Virus record (IMG/VR): IMGVR_UViG_3300042541_000187 | Coordinates: 1-36,469 of that record | Source of the DNA: a virus | Direction: 5' to 3' (one strand) | DNA: 36,469 nt | In this document: positions 28,440-35,350 of the stretch, in pieces | Position numbering within the stretch: position 1 is the stretch's first letter | How the letters are laid out: every line of letters begins with the position of its first letter | Position numbers and translations under genes: made by a program | The notes under the pieces: model-generated | Seen by the model: only the letters and a program-made list of their open reading frames with translations | What the model was told of the DNA's origin: nothing | Database searches by the model: none

Positions 28440-28471
28440 CTGGCTCGGTAAACCAGGGAATCTCAGGATTC
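28440..28471 (+). promoter_or_regulatory. Two hairpins in the leader of the scaffold gene
   Basis: CTGG (28440-28443) pairs with CCAG (28453-28456), and GAATC (28458-28462) pairs with GATTC (28467-28471) with loop TCAG. The second includes the AGGA of the scaffold ribosome site, 3 bases before the start codon at 28475. A CATAAT element lies at 28435-28440 but no -35 is clear. The structure could tune scaffold translation. Confidence 0.4.
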
Positions 28472-28474
28472 AAA

Positions 28475-29215
28475 ATGTCAGAAGTAGAGCAATCAGCGGA
28501 GTTAGCCCCCGCGCCGGAACTGGAAGCCACGGCGGCCACACCAGAACCTGTAGTTGAAACGCCGGAAGTTGAGGCTCCCAAGACATTCTCGCAAGAGGAA
28601 CTTGATGCCGCAATTGGAAAACGTCTCGCAAGAGAGCAGCGAAAGTGGGAACGAGAGCGACAGCCTGCGCCACCAGTGGCAGTGGACTTACCTCCGCAAG
28701 ATCAGTTTGAGTCGGTTGATGCTTACGCAGAAGCCAAGGCTTATAAGCTGATTGAGCAGCGGGAAATCCAGAAACAGCAAGCTGAGATTCTTGATAACTA
28801 TCATGAGCGTGAAGAAACGGCTCGGTCTAAGTACAGCGACTTTGAACAAGTTGCCTACAACCCGAACCTGAAGATTACGACCGTGATGGCGCAGACGATT
28901 CAATCGTCGGACATTGGGCCTGACTTGGTTTATCACCTTGGCTCAAATCCGAAAGAGGCAGATCGTATTTCTCGACTATCGCCTATTTTGCAGGCAAAAG
29001 AGCTTGGACGGCTTGAGGCTAAGTTAGCCGATAACCCCGTTCAAAAACGCACTTCTGGTGCGCCTGAACCGATTTCACCAGTCACCGCCCGAGGGGTGGG
29101 TTCTGGGTCTTACGACACGACTGACCCACGGTCTACCAAGACCATGACAACCAGTCAGTGGATTGAGGCCGAAAGAGCAAGGCAAGTGAAAGCGCAACAA
29201 GCGCGTAAGTTTTAA
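28475..29215 (+). CDS. Scaffolding protein
   Basis: A 246-residue acidic, helical protein directly before the coat gene, the standard place for a scaffold. The N-terminal 50 residues are Glu/Pro/Ala-rich (ELAPAPELEATAATPEPVV), then 'TFSQEELDAAIGKRLAREQRKWE' as in many phage scaffolds. Central helices (SVDAYAEAKAYKLIEQREIQKQQ) and a C-terminal basic segment (SQWIEAERARQVKAQQARKF) fit coat binding. It would direct assembly of the P22-type coat and then leave. Confidence 0.87.
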   Translation: MSEVEQSAELAPAPELEATAATPEPVVETPEVEAPKTFSQEELDAAIGKRLAREQRKWERERQPAPPVAVDLPPQDQFESVDAYAEAKAYKLIEQREIQKQQAEILDNYHEREETARSKYSDFEQVAYNPNLKITTVMAQTIQSSDIGPDLVYHLGSNPKEADRISRLSPILQAKELGRLEAKLADNPVQKRTSGAPEPISPVTARGVGSGSYDTTDPRSTKTMTTSQWIEAERARQVKAQQARKF

Positions 29216-29235
29216 TTTGTTTTTAAGGAAATATC

Positions 29236-30450
29236 GTGGCTAATAGCATTCTTACCATTGACATGATCACCCGGAAGGCTCTCGAAATTCTCGAGAACAA
29301 CCTGGTGATTACCCGCAACGTGAACCGCCAGTACGATGACAGCTTTGCTGTTAACGGTGCCAAGATTGGTTCTACCCTGCGTATCCGCCTGCCTGACCGC
29401 GCTCTGGTTACTGACGGTGCCGCCCTGCAAGTTCAGGACGACAACGAGCAGTTCACAACCCTGACCGTGGCAAGCCAGAAGCACATCGGCGTGAACTTCA
29501 CCTCCGCTGAACTGACCATGCAGATGGACGACTTTGCAGACCGGGTACTGAAACCCCGTATCTCGCAGTTGGCCGCGAGCATTGATGCAGACGTCGCCAA
29601 CGCCTACAAGTCGATTTACTCGACCGTCGGCACTCCTGGCACGACCCCTGCTACTTCACTGGTGCTGTTGCAAGCCCAGCAGAAGCTGAACGAAAACGCT
29701 GCCGTGATGTCGCCTCGCTACGCTACCGTCAACCCTGCCGCCAACGCTGGCCTGGTTGAAGGCATGAAAGGCTTGTTCAACCCAACCGATACCGTGTCAC
29801 GCCAGTTCAAGAACGGCATGATGGGTACTGGTGTTCTGGGCTTTGAAGAAGTCAACATGAGCCAATCCATCAAGGTTCACACCACTGGTTCGCGGTCTAC
29901 GACTGACACGATTTTGGTCAACGGCGCTGTCAGCACCCAAGGCCAATCGACGATCAGCATCGACGGCGGCACTGGTTCTGCAACTGTTGTAGCTGGCGAT
30001 GTGTTCACTATCGCAAACGTGTTCTCTGTCAACCCACAGACCCGCGAGTCCACTGGTTCGCTGCAGCAGTTTGTTTGTACTGCCACCAACACGGCCTCCA
30101 GCGGTGCATGGACGAACATTGCAATCAGCCCGGCAATCTACACCAGCGACAGCGCCTTGGCTACCGTCAACAGCTTCCCCGCTGATGGCGCTGCCGTGAC
30201 GTTTGTTGGTACTGCTTCTACCGGCTATCCGCAAAACCTGGTCTATCACAAAGACGCCATCACGTTTGCCACTGCTGACCTGTTGATGCCCCAAGGCGTT
30301 GACATGGCCGCTCGCGCAAACCACAACGGCATCTCGCTGCGTGTTGTTCGTCAATACGACATCAACAACGACCGTATGCCTTGCCGTATTGACGTTCTGT
30401 ACGGCTATGGCACTATTCGTCCTCAAATGGCCGCCCGTATCTGGGGCTAA
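29236..30450 (+). CDS. Major capsid protein, P22 coat-like
   Basis: The start is GTG at 29236 with AAGGAA 7 bases away. The 404-residue protein begins ILTIDMITRKALEILENNLVITRNVNRQYDD, a clear P22 coat-type N-terminus, followed by 'GSTLRIRLP' and 'TSAELTMQMDDFADRVLKPRISQLAASID'. A Thr/Ser-rich insertion (about 210-330) is like the I-domain. The C-terminus is 'GISLRVVRQYDINNDRMPCRIDVLYGYGTIRPQMAARI', which is diagnostic. A UUCG hairpin follows the stop. Confidence 0.95.
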   Translation: MANSILTIDMITRKALEILENNLVITRNVNRQYDDSFAVNGAKIGSTLRIRLPDRALVTDGAALQVQDDNEQFTTLTVASQKHIGVNFTSAELTMQMDDFADRVLKPRISQLAASIDADVANAYKSIYSTVGTPGTTPATSLVLLQAQQKLNENAAVMSPRYATVNPAANAGLVEGMKGLFNPTDTVSRQFKNGMMGTGVLGFEEVNMSQSIKVHTTGSRSTTDTILVNGAVSTQGQSTISIDGGTGSATVVAGDVFTIANVFSVNPQTRESTGSLQQFVCTATNTASSGAWTNIAISPAIYTSDSALATVNSFPADGAAVTFVGTASTGYPQNLVYHKDAITFATADLLMPQGVDMAARANHNGISLRVVRQYDINNDRMPCRIDVLYGYGTIRPQMAARIWG

Positions 30451-30457
30451 ATTGAAT

Positions 30458-30471
30458 GGGGCTTCGGCCCC
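30458..30471 (+). terminator. UUCG hairpin after the coat gene
   Basis: GGGGC-TTCG-GCCCC followed by TTTCTTC is a compact terminator-like hairpin with a very stable tetraloop. The T-run is interrupted, so it likely reduces rather than stops transcription into the next virion genes. Confidence 0.7.
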
Positions 30472-30503
30472 TTTCTTCATCACATCTTTCAAAGGAAATT
30501 ATC

Positions 30504-30926
30504 ATGGCTCTCCCAAATTCTGGCGGTGGGTATCAGTTCACTGATGGCAACGTCAATGAAATCGTTATGGGCGTTCAAGCCGCCCCTCAGACAGCAACTG
30601 CAACGGCCACGCTGACCGCTGCACAAGTTACTGGTGGCATCTTGGTGGGCAATCCGTCTACCACTGCTGCTTCGTACACGCTGCCAACGGCTACGGCACT
30701 TGACGCCGTGTTCAACAACGCCAAGCCCAACAGCACGTTCCGCTTGGTCGTTATCAACCTGGGTACTTCCACCGGCCTGATCACGATGATCGCAGGCACT
30801 GGCATTACGACCGTGGGCAACCTGGTTGTTGCCATTACCGGCAGTGCAGCTGGTGTTGGCGGTGCAGCCGAGTTCTTGTTCCGCAAGACCGGCGATGCTG
30901 CCTACACGATGTATCGCGTTGCTTAA
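30504..30926 (+). CDS. Putative head decoration or virion protein (140 aa)
   Basis: The ATG at 30504 has AAGGAAA upstream; a longer frame runs through the hairpin and is rejected. The protein begins MALPNSGGGYQFTDGNVNEI and is beta-rich with many Thr, Gly and Val (GTSTGLITMIAGTGITTVG; 'EFLFRKTGDAAYTMYRVA' at the end). Position between coat and connector genes, with similar small Gly/Thr-rich genes beside it, suggests a capsid-decorating protein. Confidence 0.75.
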   Translation: MALPNSGGGYQFTDGNVNEIVMGVQAAPQTATATATLTAAQVTGGILVGNPSTTAASYTLPTATALDAVFNNAKPNSTFRLVVINLGTSTGLITMIAGTGITTVGNLVVAITGSAAGVGGAAEFLFRKTGDAAYTMYRVA

Positions 30927-30933
30927 ACCAAAT

Positions 30934-30955
30934 AGGGGCTTCGGCCCCTGTTTTT
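30934..30955 (+). terminator. UUCG terminator after the decoration-like gene
   Basis: AGGGGC-TTCG-GCCCCT is followed by GTTTTT. Its core is the same GGGGCTTCGGCCCC hairpin as at 30458-30471, here with a better T-run. It probably lets the coat and decoration genes be expressed more than the downstream ones. Confidence 0.82.
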
Positions 30956-30968
30956 AAAAGGACACATC

Positions 30969-31385
30969 ATGCCCAATACCCAAGCAACCGGCGTTGCCTT
31001 CGCTGACCCGGAATTTACTACCTGCTACGTTAGCCAAGAATTTGGCTACAGTTCAGCGGCTCAAGGCACGGTGACTCAGCTAACAGACAAGTCCACAGGG
31101 GTAACTCTGAACAAGTCTGCTGGTCAAATTACGATGCACAACGCTGCCTTGGCTGGTGGTGCAGTTGCGTCATTTATTCTGACCAATAGCACGATCAGCG
31201 CCAAAGACACAATGATTGTGAACGTCGGAAGCAATACCACTGGTAGTGCCGCTGGTGCTTACACAGTTTACGTTTCCTATCTGGCTGCTGGCTCGGCTTT
31301 GATTACGCTGCGAAATCTGACTGCTGCCACTTCATACTCTGAGGCGGTAGTAATCAATTTTTCACTCATTCACGGCGCAGCGTAA
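30969..31385 (+). CDS. Putative virion protein (138 aa)
   Basis: Begins MPNTQATGVAFADPEFTTCY, is beta-rich and contains 'LTDKSTGVTLNKSAGQITMHNAALAGGAVASFILTNSTIS', a regular strand-turn layout. 'GQITM.N..LA....ASF.LTN' is found in phage proteins encoded next to coat genes. It may be a decoration or head-fibre protein. It has a shorter neighbour of unrelated sequence upstream and follows a terminator, with AAGG upstream of the start. Confidence 0.72.
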   Translation: MPNTQATGVAFADPEFTTCYVSQEFGYSSAAQGTVTQLTDKSTGVTLNKSAGQITMHNAALAGGAVASFILTNSTISAKDTMIVNVGSNTTGSAAGAYTVYVSYLAAGSALITLRNLTAATSYSEAVVINFSLIHGAA

Positions 31386-31386
31386 T

Positions 31387-31578
31387 ATGGCAGTCATCTA
31401 TCTACGTCACCCAGTTCATGGTACTAAAGTAGCTTGCGCCGAAAAGGAAGCTGACTACGACGAGCAAAATGGCTGGGTAAGGTATGATTTGGATGACGTT
31501 GAGCCTCCTGCCACGGTAAACGAAATGCGGCGTCCCCGTGGCAGGCCGCGAGTTGGGGTTGTTGAACTAGGAGCATAG
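31387..31578 (+). CDS. Small virion-region protein with AT-hook-like tail (63 aa)
   Basis: Residues 1-40 begin MAVIYLRHPVHGTKVACAEKEADYDEQNGW, an element found in small phage proteins near connector genes. The C-terminus RRPRGRPRVGVVELGA contains RGRP, the core of an AT-hook. This could bind DNA minor groove inside or near the head. The DNA-binding idea is inference from the motif only. It starts 2 bases after the upstream stop. Confidence 0.72.
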   Translation: MAVIYLRHPVHGTKVACAEKEADYDEQNGWVRYDLDDVEPPATVNEMRRPRGRPRVGVVELGA

Positions 31579-31580
31579 GT

Positions 31581-32294
31581 ATGACCACATCTGCTGGCGA
31601 CCAGATAAACGGGGCCATGCGCCTGATTGGGATGCTTGCAGAGGGTGAGACACCTTCAGCGGCAGCGTCGCAAGACGCACTGTCGGCGATGAACCAGATG
31701 ATTGACTCATGGAACACTGAGCGGCTATCAGTGTTCTCTACGCAGGATCAAGTATTCACTTGGCCTGCAAGCACTTTAAGCCGCACACTAGGCCCGACGG
31801 GTAATTTTGTCGGCAACAGGCCGGTCTTGTTGGAAGACTCTACCTACTTCAGGGATGCGGCCACCAACGTCAGCTACGGCATCAAGATCATCAATCAGCA
31901 GCAGTACAACGGTATTGCTGTCAAGACGGTGACCAGCACTTACCCACAGGTTATGTGGGTCAACATGACGTACCCCGACATTGAGATGTACGTCTACCCA
32001 GTGCCGCTGCGTCCGCTGGAATGGCACTTTGTCTCAATTGAAGAACTGACCCAACCGGCAGTATTGGCGACTACGCTGTCGTTCCCGCCTGGTTACCTAA
32101 GAGCGTTCAAATACAACTTGGCCTGCGAGATTGCCGCTGAGTTTGGCGTCGAGCCAAGTCCGCAAGTGCAGCGCATTGCCATGACCAGCAAGCGCAACCT
32201 CAAGCGCATCAACAACCCAGATGATGTGATGGCTATGCCTTATGGCATTGTTGCCAATCGGCAACGGTACAACATCTACGCTGGCAACTTCTAA
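31581..32294 (+). CDS. Head-tail connector/DNA stabilisation protein, P22 gp4-like
   Basis: A 237-residue protein with GDQINGAMRLIGMLAEGETPSAAASQDALSAMNQMIDSWNTERLSVFS, the hallmark of the P22 tail accessory factor gp4 family. 'FPPGYLRAFKYNLACEIAAEFG' is in the second half. It sits in the right order before a gp10-like gene and overlaps its start (ATG at 32294). It plugs the portal ring after packaging. Confidence 0.9.
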   Translation: MTTSAGDQINGAMRLIGMLAEGETPSAAASQDALSAMNQMIDSWNTERLSVFSTQDQVFTWPASTLSRTLGPTGNFVGNRPVLLEDSTYFRDAATNVSYGIKIINQQQYNGIAVKTVTSTYPQVMWVNMTYPDIEMYVYPVPLRPLEWHFVSIEELTQPAVLATTLSFPPGYLRAFKYNLACEIAAEFGVEPSPQVQRIAMTSKRNLKRINNPDDVMAMPYGIVANRQRYNIYAGNF

Positions 32295-33736
32295 TGCACA
32301 CGCCCATTCTTGGCTCGGCCTATGTTGCGCGTAGCATCAACGCTGCGGCCAATCGGTGCGTCAATCTGTTTCCAGAAGCCATTCCCGCAGGCGGGTTAGA
32401 GGCTGGGTTTCTGAACAGAGCGCCTGGGCTGGAGTTTCTTCAGACTGTAGGCACCGGCCCCATCCGGGCGCTGTGGGCGCATCAGACCAACGGCAGCGAC
32501 TTCTATGTCGTATCCGGCCAAGAAGTCTACAAACTGACCGGCATGACGGCTACGCCTACTTTGCTTGGCACGGTGTCAGGCACTGGCCCGGTATCCATTG
32601 CGGACAACGGCACTCAGATGTTCTTTGCCTGCAATCCTGACGGCTATATTTACAACGAAGTCACCAACGTATTCGCGCAGATCACAGACCCAGACTTTGC
32701 TGGCGCTGTGACGGTGGCCTACCTTGATGGCTATTTTGTTTTCAACCAGCCTGACAGTCAGATTATTTGGGTGTCGCAATTGCTAGACGGCACGTCAGTT
32801 GACCCGTTGGATTTCAAATCCTCGGAAGGCTCACCCGACGGCGTGGTAGGGATTATTGCTGACCACCGGCAACTGTGGGTGTTTGGTACTGACTCGGTTG
32901 AAGTCTGGTACAACGCAGGCTCTGCTGATTTCCCATTAGAGCGCATCCAAGGGGCTTTTAACGAGATTGGCTGCGTGTCTGCATACTCCATAGCCAAACT
33001 GGACAACGGCCTGTTCTGGCTGGGTACAGACGCCCGTGGGCAGGGTATTGTCTATCGCGCGAACGGCTACACCGGCACTCGGGTTTCTACTCACGCCATT
33101 GAGTACGCCATTGCCCAATACGGCAACATCTCGGACGCTATTGCGTACACATACCAGCAAGAAGGTCATGCTTTCTACGTCCTAACATTCCCGTCTGGTA
33201 ACGCCACTTGGGTCTACGATGTGTCTACCCAAGCCTGGCACGAACGTGCTGGATTTGATGCAGGTCAGTTTATGCGGCACCGCAGCAACTGCCAATGCAA
33301 CTTTGGTGGCAACATCATTGTTGGTGACTTTGAGAACGGCAACCTTTACAGGTTTGACCTAGACGTTTACGCTGACAACGGCGGGGTTCAAAAGTGGTTG
33401 CGTTCTTGGAGGGCGCTGCCACCCGGCGAAAACAACTTTAAGCGCACGGCACACCATACGTTGCAACTTAACGCTGAGACTGGCGTCGGGCTAAACACCG
33501 GCCAAGGCTCTGACCCGCAAGTTATGTTGCGCTGGAGCGACGATGGCGGTCACACTTGGTCAAACGAGCATTGGGCCAGCATGGGTCAGATTGGTGAGTA
33601 CGGCTACCGCACGTTCTGGCGTCGGCTGGGCATGACGCTCAAGCTGCGTGATCGGGTGTACGAAATCAGCGGCACTGACCCGGTAAAAATTGCCATCACG
33701 GGCGCTGAGTTGGTGCTGAGTCCAACAAAGTCTTGA
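32294..33736 (+). CDS. Packaged-DNA stabilisation protein, P22 gp10-like
   Basis: A 480-residue protein beginning MHTPILGSAYVARSINAAANRCVNLFPEAIPAGG and continuing 'RAPGLEFLQTVGTGPIRALW'. The long middle is beta-propeller like (NGLFWLGTDARGQGIVYRANGY; ATWVYDVSTQAWHERAGF), and the end is 'RLGMTLKLRDRVYEISGTDPVKIAITGAEL'. This is the P22 gp10-type hub that closes the head-tail channel. It follows the gp4-like gene as in P22. Confidence 0.9.
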   Translation: MHTPILGSAYVARSINAAANRCVNLFPEAIPAGGLEAGFLNRAPGLEFLQTVGTGPIRALWAHQTNGSDFYVVSGQEVYKLTGMTATPTLLGTVSGTGPVSIADNGTQMFFACNPDGYIYNEVTNVFAQITDPDFAGAVTVAYLDGYFVFNQPDSQIIWVSQLLDGTSVDPLDFKSSEGSPDGVVGIIADHRQLWVFGTDSVEVWYNAGSADFPLERIQGAFNEIGCVSAYSIAKLDNGLFWLGTDARGQGIVYRANGYTGTRVSTHAIEYAIAQYGNISDAIAYTYQQEGHAFYVLTFPSGNATWVYDVSTQAWHERAGFDAGQFMRHRSNCQCNFGGNIIVGDFENGNLYRFDLDVYADNGGVQKWLRSWRALPPGENNFKRTAHHTLQLNAETGVGLNTGQGSDPQVMLRWSDDGGHTWSNEHWASMGQIGEYGYRTFWRRLGMTLKLRDRVYEISGTDPVKIAITGAELVLSPTKS

Positions 33737-33737
33737 C

Positions 33738-34520
33738 ATGGCAAACATCACCCAGATCCCCGCACCTCGCGTTCCTTTGCTGAACGCGCAGACTGGTGCT
33801 GTGTCTATGGAGTGGTTTCTTTGGTTTACTAACGTCTACACCATCACAGGCGGTGGTCTTGCCATTACACCAGTCATCAACGGCGGCACCGGGCTAGGCA
33901 CAATTCCTACTAACGGCCAACTGCTGATTGGCAACGGCACGGGCTACGCATTAGGGACGCTGACAGCCAGCACAGGCATTACCGTGACCAACGGCGCAGG
34001 CACCATCACGGTGACAAACAGCCTGCCTGATTTGACGGTAACACTGACTGGCGCAGGCACAACGGTAGTGACCGGGACATATCCCAACTTCACAATCACC
34101 AGCAACGATGCGTTTGTCGGCACGGTGACTAGCGTTGGCGGTACAGGTACGGTCAACGGCATTACGCTGACAGGCACGGTCACCACAGCAGGTAATTTGA
34201 CGCTTGGCGGGACGCTTAGTGGGGTGAGCCTGACCACTCAAGTCAGTGGAACTTTGCCAATAGCTAACGGCGGTACGGGTACAACGGCTACGACTTTTGT
34301 TAATCTTACAACCAATGTATCTGGTATCCTCCCTGTAGCCAATGGGGGGAATGGATTAGGCGCAGCGTACACAGTAGCAACCCTTCCAGCAGCCGGTACA
34401 CAAGGCCGCAGATCATGGGTGACTAATGCCTTAGCGCCTGTATTTTTAGCTGCCCCTGTTGGGGGTGGTGCGGTGGTTTGCCCGGTGTTTGACAATGGCA
34501 CGGCCTGGGTGGTTGGGTAA
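33738..34520 (+). CDS. Tail fibre-like protein with GGTG repeats (260 aa)
   Basis: An N-terminal domain (ITQIPAPRVPLLNAQTGAVSMEWFLWF) common to P22-like tail proteins precedes repeats containing NGGTG (VINGGTGLG, IANGGTGTT, VANGGNGLG; about residues 50-220), with Thr/Val-rich beta strands. The final 40 residues are 'GTQGRRSWVTNALAPVFLAAPVGGG', a motif often at the end of small tail fibre proteins. Together these suggest a short fibre or tail needle-like protein. Confidence 0.82.
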   Translation: MANITQIPAPRVPLLNAQTGAVSMEWFLWFTNVYTITGGGLAITPVINGGTGLGTIPTNGQLLIGNGTGYALGTLTASTGITVTNGAGTITVTNSLPDLTVTLTGAGTTVVTGTYPNFTITSNDAFVGTVTSVGGTGTVNGITLTGTVTTAGNLTLGGTLSGVSLTTQVSGTLPIANGGTGTTATTFVNLTTNVSGILPVANGGNGLGAAYTVATLPAAGTQGRRSWVTNALAPVFLAAPVGGGAVVCPVFDNGTAWVVG

Positions 34521-34534
34521 CAAGGAGAAAGATT

Positions 34535-35341
34535 ATGGGTTGGGCACAATTAATAGGTGGCGCGGCGGGATATTATTTTGGTGGGCCAGCAGGCGCTGCT
34601 GCGGGTGCTGCTCTTGGTGGCGGTCTTGAGGAAGCTACTGGTGGCGGCGCGTCAGGTGCGGCAAGAGAGGCCGCGAACACATCTGCTGCTGCTAATGATC
34701 GTGCTTTGGCGTTGCAACAGCGTATGTACGAGGAAGGCGTTGCTAGACAACAACCAAGGCTGGCAGCAGGCAACAACGCACTAGCGCAGATGCAAAGCGG
34801 CGCGTTTGCACAACCCGCAGCGTTTAAGTTTGGCGCGGGGGATTACCAAGCTGACCCAGGCTATGCGTTTCGGCTGGCAGAAGGCCAGAAATTATTGGAC
34901 AGAACAGCAGCGCGAGAAGGCAGAATTTTTTCTGGAAGTGCGTTAAAGGCGGCAACTCGTTACGGCCAAGAGATGGGTTCACAAGAGTTTGGTAATGCTT
35001 ACAGCCGCGCACTTGATGCGTACAACGCTGACGTAGCACGTTCAAACACTGGTTACAACCGTTTGGCGGGGCTTGCTGATGTAGGTCAAACAGCAGGCAC
35101 TCAAATCGGCACTGCCGGTCAAAGTTACGCGACCAATGCTGGAAATCTGATGATGAACCAAGGCGATGTTCAAGGTAATGCCATGTTAGCGTCTGAACGC
35201 GCTAGGCAGTCGGCCTACGGCAACATTGGAAAAGCACTTGGTTCTGGTGGGTTTGACAGTTTAGTCAGTGGTTTTTATGGCCCCGGCCAGTACAACCAAA
35301 GAATGGGCGTTAACTTTAACGACCCATACACTTACGGTTAA
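34535..35341 (+). CDS. DNA ejection/injection protein, P22 gp7-like
   Basis: A 268-residue protein. Residues 1-40 are Gly/Ala rich with glycine-zipper spacing (LIGGAAGYYFGGPAGAAAGAALGGGLEE), able to insert in a membrane. Residues about 105-155 carry GDYQADPGYAFRLAEGQKLLDRTAAREGRIFSGSALKAATRYGQEM, the signature of phage DNA injection proteins (gp7-like). The rest is helical. It is the first of three consecutive ejection-type proteins. AAGGAGAAAG precedes the ATG. Confidence 0.87.
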   Translation: MGWAQLIGGAAGYYFGGPAGAAAGAALGGGLEEATGGGASGAAREAANTSAAANDRALALQQRMYEEGVARQQPRLAAGNNALAQMQSGAFAQPAAFKFGAGDYQADPGYAFRLAEGQKLLDRTAAREGRIFSGSALKAATRYGQEMGSQEFGNAYSRALDAYNADVARSNTGYNRLAGLADVGQTAGTQIGTAGQSYATNAGNLMMNQGDVQGNAMLASERARQSAYGNIGKALGSGGFDSLVSGFYGPGQYNQRMGVNFNDPYTYG

Positions 35342-35350
35342 GGACATATC

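Noticed and set aside
29797-30492. Minus-strand frame (231 codons) opposite the coat gene
   Set aside because: It mirrors the GC-rich third codon positions of the coat gene. There is no independent evidence for translation.
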